Positions 38,601 to 50,540 of a DNA stretch of 64,000 nt are shown piece by piece. The stretch is from Takakia lepidozioides (Eukaryota; Streptophyta; Takakiopsida; Takakiales; Takakiaceae), in assembly GCA_030704615.1 (NCBI GenBank), contig CM060731.1:63530756-63594755 (forward strand), read 5' to 3'. The notes beneath the pieces are model-generated. The model had not been told where the DNA came from and did no database searches. It saw only the letters and a program-made list of their open reading frames with translations. Position numbers and translations under genes: made by a program. The first letter of the stretch is position 1; every line of letters starts with the position of its first letter.

Positions 38601-41600
38601 CAAATAGCAGATCTAGCGGAATACATTCAACGGGTGAACGGATGGTTGCCCATCCAAATCATTTTTGTTTGCTTCCAAACTTTGCCAGTACGTTCGAGAC
38701 ACCCTCTCACAGGTCCCGGACTAATATCAGATCAATCGAAATTGATTCGAGGCTCAACGGATGGTTGGCCATCGAGATGATTTTGGTTCGCTTTGAGACT
38801 TGGCCAGTATGTTCAATGTGCCACGGAAGAGGCCCAGAGTAATATGAGATCAACCGAAATTCGTTCAATGGGCCCACGGATGGTTGCCCATCCAAATGAT
38901 TTTCGTTCGCTTTGAGACTTGGCCATTGTGTTCAATGTACCCTCTGATAGGTCCCAGTGTAATATGAGATCAATCGAAATTCGTTCGATGGGCCAATGAG
39001 GCGTTCAGTTGTCATCTGGTTTTTGTTCATTGCGAAAAACAAATCCTGCAATGCGTGCACGGCTATTGCACCCATTGAACGGATGTGGTTGAAGCCCCTC
39101 TTTGCCCGCATGTGCTCGAACATGTGTGCGACACGTGTGCGGAGACACACAGACGAATAATAAATCATTTTCCTCCCCATCGACACCAAGCCATTCCATA
39201 ATGCAATTGAATTTAAATTGATTTTAAGCCAATAAATAGGTTTGCACTGCTTTCATTGGGGGTTCTGGCACGTATCGATTTTGTTTTTGGCTCAATTTTG
39301 TTCTGCGGCTTCCAGCATCCCACCACTACTCCCCCGCCAAAATTTGGACCGATCAAAAAATGCCCCCCGAAAAGAATGTTCTCTTCGTTCACTATTGCAA
39401 AAACTCTCTATGAAGATTGCGTGAAGTTGAAACACAAATCAAGTTTGGAGTGCAAAACAGGAAGAAAACTGTGGTTTTGGGTCAAATGAATTATGTTCGC
39501 TCCCAAATTTGGCACAACGTTGCATATGGCTACATTATACGCCCCATTCAAAAAACGGAATGAAGAAAAACCGTGAGCACGCGAAAAACACAGCCCAACA
39601 GGTCCCAAAAGCAAATAGCAGATCTAGCGGAATACATTCAACGGTGTGAACGGATGGTTGCCCATCCAAATCATTTTTGTTTGCTTCCAAACTTTGCCAG
39701 TACGTTCGAGACACCCTCTCACAGGTCCCGGAACTAATATCAGATCAATCGAAATTGATTCGATGGCTCAACGGATGGTGGCCATCGAGATGATTTTGGT
39801 TCGCTTTGAGACTTGGCAGTATGTTCAATGTGCCACGGAAGAGGCCCCAGAGTAATATGAGATCAACCGAAATTCGTTCAATGGGCCCACGGATGGTTGC
39901 CCATCCAAATGATTTTCGTTCGCTTTGAGACTTGGCCATTGTTCAATGTACCCTCTGATAGGTCCCAGTGTAATATGAGATCAATCGAAATTCGTTCGAT
40001 GGGCCATGAGGCGTTCAGTTGTCATCTGGTTTTGTTCATTGCGAAAAACAAATCCTGCAATGCGTGCCGGCTATTGCAACCCATTGAACGGATGTGGTTG
40101 AAGCCCTCTTTTGCCCGCATGTGCTCGAACATGTGGTGCGACACGGGCGGAGACACAACAGACGAATAAATCATTTCCTCCCCATCGACACCAAGCCATT
40201 CCATAATGCAATTGAATTTAAATTGATTTTAAGCCAATAAATAGGTTTGCACTGCCTTCATTGGGGGTCTGGCACGTATCGATTTTGTTTTTGGCTCAAT
40301 TTGTTCTGCGGCTTCCAGCATCCCACCACTACTCCCCGCCAAATTTGGACGATCAAAAAAATGCCCCCCGAAAGAAAAGAATGTCTTTCGTTCACTATTG
40401 CAAAACTCTCTATGAAGATTGCGTGAAGTTGAACACAAATCAATTGGGAGTGCAAAACAGGGAAGAAAAACTGTGGTTGGGGTCCAAATGAATTATGCTC
40501 CCATTTGGCACGCACGTTGCATATGGCTACATTATACGCCCCATTCAAAAAACGGAATGAAGAAAAACCGTGAGGCACGGAGAACACAAAGCCCAACAGG
40601 TCCCAAAAGCAAATAGCAGATCTAGCGGAATACATTCAACGGGTGAACGGATGGTTGCCCATCCAAATCATTTTTGTTTGCTTCCAAACTTTGCCAGTAC
40701 GTTCGAGACACCCCTCTCACAGGTCCCGGACTAATATCAGATCAATCGAAATTGATTCGATGGCTCAACGGATGGTTGGCCATCGAGATGATTTTGGTTC
40801 GCTTTGAGACTTGGCCAGTATGTTCAATGTGCCACGGAAGAGGCCCCAGAGTAATATGAGATCAACCGAAATTCGTTCAATGGGCCACGGATGGTTGCCC
40901 ATCCAAATGATTTTCGTTCGCTTTGAGACTTGGCCATTGTGTTCAATGTACCCTCTGATAGGTCCCAGTGTAATATGAGATCAATCGAAATTCGTTCGAT
41001 GGGCCAATGAGGCGTTCAGTTGTCATCTGGTTTTTGTTCATTGCGAAAAAACAAATCCTGCAATGCGTGCACGGCTATTGCACCCATTGAACGGATGTGG
41101 TTGAAGCCCCTCTTTTGCCCGCATGTGCTCGAACATGTGTGCGACACGTGTGCGGAGACACAACAGACGAATAAATCATTTCCCTCCCCATCGACACCAA
41201 GCCATTCCATAATGCAATTGAATTTAAATTGATTTTAAGCCAATAAATAGGTTTGCACTGCCTTTCATTGGGGGTTCTGGCACGTATCGATTTTGTTTTT
41301 TGGCTCAATTTTGTTCTGCGGCTTCCAGCATCCCACCACTACTCCCCCCGCCAAAATTTGGACCGATCAAAAAATGCCCCCCGAAAAGAATGTTCTCTTC
41401 GTCACTATTGCAAAACTCTCTATGAAGATTGCGTGAAGTTGAACACAAATCAAGTTTGGAGTGCAAAACAGGGAAGAAAACTGTGGTTTTGGGTCCAAAT
41501 GAATTATGTTCGCTCCCAAATTTGGCACGCACGTTGCATATGGCTACATTATACGCCCCATTCAAAAAACGGAATGAAGAAAACCGTGAGCACGCGAAAA

Positions 41601-44600
41601 CACAGCCCAACAGGTCCCAAGCAAATAGCAGATCTAGCGGAATACATTCAACGGGTGAACGGATGGTTGCCCATCCAATCATTTTTGTTTGCTTCCAAAC
41701 TTTGCCAGTACGTTCGAGACACCCTCTCACAGGTCCCGGACTAATATCAGATCAATCGAAATTGATTCGATGGCTCAACGGATGGTTGGCCATCGAGATG
41801 ATTTTGGTTCGCTTTGAGACTTGGCCAGTATGTTCAATGTGCCACGGAAGAGGCCCCAGAGTAATATGAGATCAACCGAAATTCGTTCAATGGGCCCACG
41901 GATGGTTGCCCATCCAAATGATTTTCGTTCGCTTTGAGACTTGGCCATTGTGTTCAATGTACCCTCTGATAGGTCCCAGTGTAATATGAGATCAATCGAA
42001 ATTCGTTCGATGGGCCAATGAGGCGTTCAGTTGTCATCTGGTTTTTGTTCATTGCGAAAAACAAATCCTGCAATGCGTGCACGGCTATTGCACCCATTGA
42101 ACGGATGTGGTTGAAGCCCCTCTTTTGCCCGCATGCTCGAACATGTGTGCGACACGTGTGCGGAGACACAACAGACGAATAAATCATTTTCCTCCCCATC
42201 GACACCAAGCCATTCCATAATGCAATTGAATTTAAATTGATTTTAAGCCAATAAATAGGTTTGCACTGCCTTTCATTGGGGGTTCTGGCACGTATCGATT
42301 TTGTTTTTGGCTCAATTTTGTTCTGCGGCTTCCAGCATCCCACCACTACTCCCCCGCCAAAATTTGGACCGATCAAAAAATGCCCCCAAAAAAGAATGTT
42401 CTCTTCGTTCACTATTGCAAAACTCTCTATGAAGATTGCGTGAAGTTGAACACAAATCAAGTTTGAGTGCAAAACAGGGAAGAAAACTGTGGTTTTGGGT
42501 CCAAATGAATTATGTTCGCTCCCAAATTTGGCACGCACGTTGCATATGGCTACATTATACGCCCCATTCAAAAAACGGAATGAAGAAAACCGTGAGCACG
42601 CGAAACACAGCCCAACAGGTCCCAAAGCAAATAGCAGATCTAGCGGAATACATTCAACGGGTGAACGGATGGTTGCCCATCCAAATCATTTTTGTTTGCT
42701 TCCAAACTTTGCCAGTACGTTCGAGACACCCTCTCACAGGTCCCGGACTAATATCAGATCAATCGAAATTGATTCGATGGCTCAACGGATGGTTGGCCAT
42801 CGAGATGATTTTGGTTCGCTTTGAGACTTGGCCAGTATGTTCAATGTGCCACGGAAGAGGCCCCAGAGTAATATGAGATCAACCGAAATTCGTTCAATGG
42901 GCCCACGGATGGTTGCCCATCCAAATGATTTTCGTTCGCTTTGAGACTTGGCCATTGTGTTCAATGTACCCTCTGATAGGTCCCAGTGTAATATGAGATC
43001 AATCGAAATTCGTTCGATGGGCCAATGAGGCGTTCAGTTGTCATCTGGTTTTTGTTCATTGCGAAAAACAAATCCTGCAATGCGTGCACGGCTATTGCAC
43101 CCATTGAACGGATGTGGTTGAAGCCCCTCTTTTGCCCGCATGTGCTCGAACATGTGTGCGACACGTGTGCGGAGACACAACAGACGAATAAATCATTTTC
43201 CTCCCCATCGACACCAAGCCATTCCATAATGCAATTGAATTTAAATTGATTTTAAGCCAATAAATAGGTTTGCACTGCCTTTCATTGGGGGTTCTGGCAC
43301 GTATCGATTTTGTTTTTGGCTCAATTTTGTTCTGCGGCTTCCAGCATCCCACCACTACTCCCCCGCCAAAATTTGGACCGATCAAAAAATGCCCCCGAAA
43401 AGAATGTTCTCTTCGTTCACTATTGCAAAACTCTCTATGAAGATTGCGTGAAGTTGAACACAAATCAAGTTTGGAGTGCAAAACAGGGAAGAAAACTGTG
43501 GTTTTGGGTCCAAATGAATTATGTTCGCTCCCAAATTTGGCACGCACGTTGCATATGGCTACATTATACGCCCCATTCAAAAAACGGAATGAAGAAAACC
43601 GTGAGCACGCGAAAACACAGCCCAACAGGTCCCAAAGCAAATAGCAGATCTAGCGGAATACATTCAACGGGTGAACGGATGGTTGCCCATCCAAATCATT
43701 TTTGTTTGCTTCCAAACTTTGCCAGTACGTTCGAGACACCCTCTCACAGGTCCCGGACTAATATCAGATCAATCGAAATTGATTCGATGGCTCAACGGAT
43801 GGTTGGCCATCGAGATGATTTTGGTTCGCTTTGAGACTTGGCCAGTATGTTCAATGTGCCACGGAAGAGGCCCCAGAGTAATATGAGATCAACCGAAATT
43901 CGTTCAATGGGCCCACGGATGGTTGCCCATCCAAATGATTTTCGTTCGCTTTGAGACTTGGCCATTGTGTTCAATGTACCCTCTGATAGGTCCCAGTGTA
44001 ATATGAGATCAATCGAAATTCGTTCGATGGGCCAATGAGGCGTTCAGTTGTCATCTGGTTTTTGTTCATTGCGAAAAACAAATCCTGCAATGCGTGCACG
44101 GCTATTGCACCCATTGAACGGATGTGGTTGAAGCCCCTCTTTTGCCCGCATGTGCTCGAACATGTGTGCGACACGTGTGCGGAGACACAACAGACGAATA
44201 AATCATTTTCCTCCCCATCGACACCAAGCCATTCCATAATGCAATTGAATTTAAATTGATTTTAAGCCAATAAATAGGTTTGCACTGCCTTTCATTGGGG
44301 TTCTGGCACGTATCGATTTTGTTTTTGGCTCAATTTTGTTCTGCGGCTTCCAGCATCCCACCACTACTCCCCCGCCAAAATTTGGACCGATCAAAAAATG
44401 CCCCCCGAAAAGAATGTTCTCTTCGTTCACTATTGCAAAACTCTCTATGAAGATTGCGTGAAGTTGAACACAAATCAAGTTTGGAGTGCAAAACAGGGAA
44501 GAAAACTGTGGTTTTGGGTCCAAATGAATTATGTTCGCTCCAAATTTGGCACGCACGTTGCATATGGCTACATTATACGCCCCATTCAAAAAACGGAATG

Positions 44601-45020
44601 AAGAAACCGTGAGCACGCGAAAACACAGCCAACAGGTCCCAAAGCAATAGCAGATCTAGCGGAATACATTCAACGGGTGAACGGATGGTTGCCCATCCAA
44701 ATCATTTTTGTTTGCTTCCAAACTTTGCCAGTACGTTCGAGACACCCTCTCACAGGTCCCGGACTAATATCAGATCAATCGAAATTGATTCGATGGCTCA
44801 ACGGATGGTTGGCCATCGAGATGATTTTGGTTCGCTTTGAGACTTGGCCAGTATGTTCAATGTGCCACGGAAGAGGCCCCAGAGTAATATGAGATCAACC
44901 GAAATTCGTTCAATGGGCCCACGGATGGTTGCCCATCCAAATGATTTTCGTTCGCTTTGAGACTTGGCCATTGTGTTCAATGTACCCTCTGATAGGTCCC
45001 AATGTAATATGAGATCAATC
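29640..45020. repeat. Satellite array: about 15.2 copies of a 1,011-bp unit
   Basis: The word TGATTCGATGGCTC starts at 29651, 30662, 31672, 32682, 33693, 34704, 35711, 36722, 37733, 38743 (there missing one T), 39756, 40753, 41763, 42770, 43780 and 44786. The period is therefore 1,006-1,013 bp, with one 997-bp unit. Units are nearly identical. Each has three 120-bp sub-repeats (in the first complete set, ACGGATGG at 30557, 30677 and 30797, with a fourth partial from 30901) followed by about 650 bp of single-copy unit sequence. The array starts in the second sub-repeat and stops at the end of the third (GATCAATCG, 45012-45020). All six frames contain long open stretches, up to 187 codons, repeated in each unit; no domain is recognisable and the same DNA is open on both strands, so I do not call genes. 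Units 2 and 3 share a private A in CCCCCACCAAAA (31253 and 32266). Confidence 0.95.
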
Positions 45021-46145
45021 GTTAACGCGTAATCATGAATCATCCAGAAGGGGAACTTTTTCTTCACCCTTTGAACCATTTAACATTGATAGGATACTTG
45101 TCCAATAACTTTAAGAGGGCATATACATGACACTCGCAAAGTTTCAAATGAGTCCAAAATCATTTGGCAGGGGAATGATTGGTTCACCCATAGCTAATTT
45201 AAGGGGCAAAAATTGCCATTTATGGGGCTCGAATTGCCAATTTCAGGGGCTAGACTTGCAATTTGAGGGGTTGAAACTGCCATTCCAGGGGCTTCAATTG
45301 CCAATTTCAGGGGCTGCACTAGCAATTGCCATTTCACAGGCTACAGTTGCGGGAATTGTCATTTCAGGGGCTAGAAGTGCAATTTGAGGGGTTGGAATTA
45401 AATTTCAGGGGCTTCAATTGCAATTTGAGGGGTTGGAATTGACAATTTCAAGGGTTCAAATTACAATTTGAGGGGCGGCCGGGGTTGGTCATTTTAGGGA
45501 CTGGCATTACCAATTTTAAGGGCTTGAATTGCATTTTGAATTGTAATTCAAGGGTTACAATGGGCCATTGGGGGGCTAGAATTACCAAAGCATGACATCC
45601 AAAGCAATATAAAATAATTTGATAGCGGAATGATTGGTTCACCCTTTCAACCATTTTTTATTCACGTCATACTTGTCCGGTACTTGTAGGAGGGCATGTG
45701 GCTCACACTTGCAAAGCTTCAAAGCAATGTAAAATCATTTGATAGTGGAACAATTGGTTCACCCTTTCAACCATACTCTACTGACCTCATACTTGTCCGG
45801 TACCTTTAAAATGACATGTGAAAGACACTTGCAAAGCTTTAAAGCACTCCAAAATCATTTGATATGTTCATGATTGATTCACCCTTTCAACCATTTTAGA
45901 TTGATTTGAAACTTGTGAAAGACCTGTAAGAGGGCATGTACAAGACACTTGCAAAGTTTCAAATCATTTGGTAGGGGGACGATTGGTTCACCCTTTAAAC
46001 CATTTTAGACTGATGTCATACTTCTCAAAGACGTGTAAGAGGGCATGTAGAAGACACTTGCAAAAGTTTCGGAGCAATAAAATATCATTTCATCGGGGAA
46101 GTTTCCGTTCACCCTTTCATCCAATTTTGAATTGAACTGGATTTT
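45021..46145 (-). repeat. Diverged 120-bp sub-repeats, inverted relative to the satellite
   Basis: TTCACCCT recurs at 45063, 45638, 45758, 45878, 45987 and 46108 (steps of 120, 120, 109, 121), with a partial one at about 45183. Each unit reads AATCATTTG ... GGTTCACCCTTTCAACCAT ... GATCTCATACTTGTCC ... GACCTGTAAGAGGGCATG ... CACTTGCAAAGTTTCAAA. This aligns to the reverse complement of the 120-bp sub-repeat inside the 1,011-bp satellite unit (AATCATTTGGATGGGCAACC ... GTTCACCCGTTGAA ... GACCTGTGAGAGGGTG ... GGCAAAGTTTGGAA). The array boundary at 45020 is therefore also an orientation switch. Confidence 0.8.
45195..45560. repeat. Minisatellite of GGGGCT..AATTGC..ATTTCA words
   Basis: A short irregular unit of roughly 20-25 bp (AGGGGCTTCAATTGCCAATTTC and variants such as GAGGGGTTGGAATT) is repeated about fifteen times. 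It interrupts one of the inverted 120-bp sub-repeats: GGTTCACCC is cut near 45187 and the motif resumes at 45636. It looks like a late local expansion. Confidence 0.8.
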
Positions 46146-46184
46146 TACTAAATAAAATGATTTAAAGGGCATAGGATTGTGGGG

Positions 46185-46480
46185 CGCAATGAGTGTGGGG
46201 CGCAATGATTTTGTTTTTGGCTTGATTTTGTTATGTGAGTTGAACCCTCACACCACCACGTCCTTGCCAAAAATTGTACCAAAGAAAAATGTTTGGAAAA
46301 AAACGTTCATTCTTTGCTCTATGCTTACTATTGCAGAACTCTCTATGAAGAGTGCATGAAGTTGAAGATAACTTCACCTTAGAGTCCAAATGAGGGAATA
46401 AAATGTGTTTTGGATGCAGATGATGTCTGTTCATGGTGATATTTTACATGCAACTCTTCATATTGTTATCAAGCATATGG
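46185..46480 (+). repeat. Diverged copy of the satellite's single-copy part
   Basis: The order ATGATTTTGTTTTTGGCTTG, CACCACCACGTCCTTGCCAA, TTACTATTGCAGAACTCTCT and ATGAAGA.TGC(A/G)TGAAGTTGAA matches the satellite unit (for example 30183-30345) at perhaps 70-75% identity and in the same orientation as the array. It follows the inverted sub-repeats directly, so this flank contains both halves of a satellite unit rearranged relative to each other. Confidence 0.75.
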
Positions 46481-47370
46481 CTTCAGAATGAAATTAAAAA
46501 CAATTCATGTGCATGCGAAAGATTGTTTCTCCTTATGAATTTGAATAACCGATTCAAACAACTTTGTTGAAGTTCAACTTTGGTCCATATGTGCTTAAGT
46601 ACGTACAAATCACGTACACAAAGTCGCAAGCGAAGAAATAATCATTTGGGCGTGGGTCTAAATATGCCCTAACTGTGGGGTGTCTCACATGTGGTCCACA
46701 CCCCAGGCAAGAACGGTGTGAAAACAGCCATGACCGTGGCAGGGGTTGGCTTAGTTTACATGGCATGTTACACACATGTGTGAAATGGGACCATACAATT
46801 ATTTCCACTGATTGTGGTGTATGGGTTTAGTTAGTACTCCGCTGCAAATGGAATAAATCATGAACTTCAGAAATCTGCCCTCGGAAAGACGAAGAGGTGG
46901 TCGTCGCACTTTGCAATGTAAACCGAATGCAATGCAAGCTTAACAGTCCTCATATTATGATTGAAGGGAGTCAAATTAAGTGTGACCATATCAGTGCAGG
47001 GACATAAATATTAATCATTCAACATTGTAAAATGAAAACAGGGTAGAGCTAGTACATGGTACCTTTAAAACTTGTTGCAGAGTGCAAAAGGTTTAAAGAT
47101 CAAAGTGCAAAGGTTTAATTTTTTTCAAAAGTTGCTTGTAGGGTTTGCAAGAGGTTAATTTTAAAAAAGTTGCCCATCCCGGTAGCTGTGAACAGAGGGT
47201 TGGGACTTAGAGCGAGCGAGCAGGAAGGAGAGAGAGAGGGCTGGGACTTAGAGCAGCGAGCGGAGGGAGGGCAAACATGGGAGGCCCGCAGTTGGAGCAA
47301 CCTTCGCATCTGAAAAGCAAGCAACCCGACAAACGCTAGGGTATGTGGGCGAGGACTAGGTGTCGGCTGA
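46481..47370. other. Unassigned DNA
   Basis: No gene or element recognised. The interval 47190-47260 has two purine-rich GGGACTTAGAGC(G)AGCGAGC phrases, a short local duplication. Confidence 0.4.
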
Positions 47371-47990
47371 GAGCTCGCCGTTCTGGGGAGAGTCAGCTTG
47401 GACTTAGGTCGAGGACAATGTGGTGAGGGCACCTTCTTCTTCGACCTATTTCAGCCTGTTTTGCGCTCTCATCAAACTCAGCCTTAAATTTGTAGCACGG
47501 AGCAGAGCTGGCATGAGTTTTTAAAGATCCTTCACGATGGTGGGACAACCGCAATCGCAAGGTGTGGCTTTTTCTTAATGTACGACGTGAAGAAGTTTGT
47601 CCATCCTGCAAATGTCCTGTTAGTACCGTGCTTTGGTATCCTTCCTGATGTTTACAAGGTTCTTGGAAGAGTCAGCTTGGTCTTAGCAGGCCGTGCTTCA
47701 ATTTCTGCCCGTTCAGCTGCACCGTGGTGGTTCTCATAGACCAATCAGACATTACCTGACTACAGACACAAGCAGCACACACAAGAGGTTCTCTTAGGTT
47801 CATGGTCAGTCAAATCCTCCATGGGGGCCAAGGGTCGAGGACAATGTGGTGAGGGCACCTTCTTCTTTGACCTATTTCAGCCTGTTTTTCCCTCCCATCA
47901 GACTCGGTTGATAGAACTAGGCAGTGGTAATAGAGGCACCTTCTTCAATACATTTCAGCCTGTTTTCCTTGTTATCAGAGTTGTCCCTAA
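47370..47990 (+). repeat. Duplicated module upstream of the PPR fragments
   Basis: The phrase GTCGAGGACAATGTGGTGAG, followed by GCACCTTCTTCTT and ATTTCAGCCTGTTTT, occurs at about 47410 and again at about 47834, with a third partial near 47935. The words GAAGAAGTTTGTCCATCCTG and GCAAATGT at about 47589-47617 recur at about 62161-62188. These are upstream or non-coding parts of the same decayed family as the PPR fragments, carried in several copies. Confidence 0.6.
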
Positions 47991-48119
47991 TTTTCATGTT
48001 GAATTCTGCAAGTTAGCTCTTGGTGGATCTATGGTACCGGGGTTTTTGAAGTGATTTGACATGTTACTGCCTATGTGGCAACAGGAAAGTATTGAAAACA
48101 GATAACAGAAACTAAGAGA

Positions 48120-48770
48120 AGCTCTAGAATGAAGGAGCAGGATAGAGTGTGGGTTGAAATTCATCGAAGCAGGCTGGATTTCAAGCTCCAGATCACCTAT
48201 GATTCCCTGTGGAAGGATAGCTACAAGAAACTTGCATGGGTAGATGGTCAATTGGAAGCCGCGGCAGCAACGGCACAAATGATCAAATCAGGCACCTCAA
48301 CCATGACCACAACTTCTAGAAGAGGATCAAGAGAGGGAGTCCACAGTGCCTATTCTGGCACTTCTGGGCATGTCAAGATGCTTTGTGAGGTAGGCAGACT
48401 GAATGAGGCTCTACAGACTTTAAACCAATGAGGAATTTCAGCAGATTTAGATAAGTATGTTTGTCTCTTGCTTAAGTGCATCAAGAGGAAAGGTTTGGAA
48501 GCTGGAAAGCAGGTGCACACTCACATTATGATCCAAAGTGGACTCACGCCAACTGTTTTTCTCCTCAACACCCTTGTCAACCTGTATGTTAAGTGCGGGA
48601 GCATCATGAATGCTCACCAAGTTTTCAACAGAATGCCTCAACGATCTTTGATATCATGGAATACAATGCTGGAAGGATTTACCACGCGTGGGTGTTTGTG
48701 TTTGCAGAAGCGTGTGCAAGCTTGGGACCTCTGGAAAATGGGGGAAAGGGGGCACCTTCTTCAATAGCAC
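48120..48770 (+). pseudogene. PPR protein pseudogene fragment 1
   Basis: After a leader containing DYDSLW-like sequence (about 48170-48300), the plus strand reads pentatricopeptide repeats: GHVKMLCEVGRLNEALQTL, then LLKCIKRKGLEAGKQVHTH, then FLLNTLVNLYVKCGSIMNAH and VFNRMPQRSLISWNTML. This series is typical of PLS-class plant PPR proteins, which bind organellar RNA and often guide C-to-U editing. A TGA interrupts the frame near 48429, and a frame change and loss of homology follow near 48690, so it cannot encode a full protein. It has the same leader as the copies at 48845 and 61140. Confidence 0.75.
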
Positions 48771-48844
48771 AGCGGCTACAAGTGGGTAGATGGTCAATTG
48801 GAAACAGCAGCGGCAGCAGCACATTGATAGAACAAGGCACTAGC

Positions 48845-49330
48845 TAGGATCAATAGCTACAAGAAACCTGCATGGGTAGATGGTCAACTAAAGGCAGCAG
48901 CTGCAATGTCACAGTTGATAAAATCAAGCACCTCAACCAAGACCACAACTTTTGGAAGAGGATCAAGAGAGGGAGTCCACAAGCCTCTTCTGGCACTTCT
49001 GAAGATGCCTTGTGAGGCACGCAGACTGAAAGAGGCTCTACAAACTTTAATTTAAACCAAAGAGGCATTTCAGCAGATTCAGAAACGCATGTCTGTCTCT
49101 TGCATAAGTGCATCAAGGTGAAAGGCCTGGAAGTTGGAAAGTAGGTGCACACTCACATTATCCAAAGTGGATTCACGCCAAATGTTTTTCTCCTCCACAC
49201 CCTTGTCAACATGTATGTTAAGTGCGGGAGCATCATGGATGCTCACCAAGTGTTCAACAGAATGCCTCAACGATCTTTGATCACGTGGAATATCATGTTG
49301 GCAGGATTTACCAAGCTTGGGTGTGGTAAG
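48845..49330 (+). pseudogene. PPR protein pseudogene fragment 2
   Basis: This copy repeats the leader (GATAGCTACAAGAAAC-like near 48850) and the PPR part: KCIKVKGLEVGK, then a stop, then VHTHIIQSGFTPNVFLLHT, LVNMYVKCGSIMDAHQVFN and RMPQRSLITWNIMLAGFTK. Relative to fragment 1 it has lost part of the leader and carries stops near 49060 and 49142. Together with fragment 1 it is a head-to-tail duplication of about 650-700 bp. Confidence 0.75.
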
Positions 49331-49644
49331 AGTTGGGTGTTTCCTAGAACAAATCTAGGCTGTCATCGTCAGCTGCTAGCAGCAAGGCAAGGATGTATGC
49401 TTGATTTGTGCAGAGGCATGGATAGCTGAAGGAGCAGAAATATAGTGTGGGTCCAGACTCAGGTGTTTCCGCCTTGGCAGGTTGCTCAGTGACCTTCCTT
49501 GATAGCTTTGGAGTATAGTGAATGTCTCACAATGCAATGTTGGTTGGTGCATCTTATGCAGGAACTTGGAAAACAAACAAATGTCGCTTTTTGGAGCTTT
49601 AGGCTGAACCTCTGTGCTGGGTTGCATTGTGCAGCCTGGCCTCT

Positions 49645-49705
49645 GCCTCAGACTCAGACTCAGATCTTTGATCTCAGACTCAGACTCAGACTCTTTGATG
49701 TCAGA
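49645..49705. repeat. CAGACT/ACTCAG microsatellite
   Basis: A hexanucleotide tract (CTCAGA repeated, interrupted by TCTTTGAT) lies just downstream of the PPR fragments. No gene is associated. Confidence 0.8.
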
Positions 49706-49869
49706 CTGAAGTGTATTTGGGCACTGAAGCACTTATGTAATTTTGAATTATCGTTGCATCTGCTCATTCTATCTGTTGTTTTGGCCATGCTTAGTCAGTT
49801 CTTCATGTCATGAGCAGGTTGTTGCCGTGTTGGAATTGTGTTTAGGTGTCTTTAGATCGTGATACTGAC

Positions 49870-50420
49870 CACAAGCAACCTACGGTGAACTGTGGTATCC
49901 TCCACATTTATGTGGAATGTCCTACAACGTAGGTCGTAGTATATTTCACACCCGCTATGGTCTTCTCCACAGTTATGTGGAATGACCTACAGTATAGGCA
50001 GTAAAATACTCCACACCCACACCAAGAGTTGCTCCAAAATACGCCACGTGTTGCCCTGACAAAAATACACGTGGTGCCCATACCGTTGCCCAGATGTCGT
50101 CAAGCCATGGTGATAGGCTGTCGCATAATTTTCCCGTAGGTGTGGACAAGTCCACACCCTTTGTATGTCTAGGATCCACGTGGCGGTGTTCGCCAAAGCA
50201 CACATCGCCCGTGGAAAAAGCCATTCACCCCGTGAAAAAACCCACCTCTGGATTCAGCCACCCGTGGACTTTTCCACAGGGCCACCCGAGAGCCAGGCCG
50301 TCCACGGGGTGTCCGAAAGCATTAGTCGTTTCTTACACCCACGACAGGTGTGGATTGCGGCTGATTCCACAGCAAAAAGTGTGGAAAAAGCCGTGGAAAT
50401 AGCCGGTTTCTCTTCTAGTG
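49870..50420. mobile_element. CACTA-like terminal region with TGTGGA/TCCACA repeats
   Basis: The stretch ends at 50420 with CGGTTTCTCTTCTAGTG, the mirror of a CACTAGAAG-type terminus. For about 500 bp inward it is packed with TCCACA, TGTGGA, CCACGTG and GTGGAAAAAG words in both orientations, the usual subterminal architecture of CACTA elements. The left terminus was not found; ACCACAAGCAACC near 49869 is a possible degraded CACTACAAG end. If so, the element is a 550-bp non-autonomous derivative. Confidence 0.5.
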
Positions 50421-50540
50421 GATTATCCCATATGATGGACCCAGGTGCCATGGCCAAGTAACAAACCATTAAAACATTATGGTACGAGACAAACACAATT
50501 GAAAACAACATTTATTCAAACATGATGTAGCGTCAGAGGT

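Noticed and set aside
29640-45020. Open frames of 60-187 codons repeated in each satellite unit, on both strands
   Set aside because: They recur only because the DNA recurs, overlap in several frames, and encode no recognisable domain; one-base indels shift them freely between units.
29640-45020. CRISPR-like array
   Set aside because: Units are about 1 kb with no short repeat-spacer alternation, in an evidently eukaryotic context.
48120-49330. Intact PPR gene
   Set aside because: Stops near 48429, 49060 and 49142, frame changes and missing repeats rule out a full-length protein.
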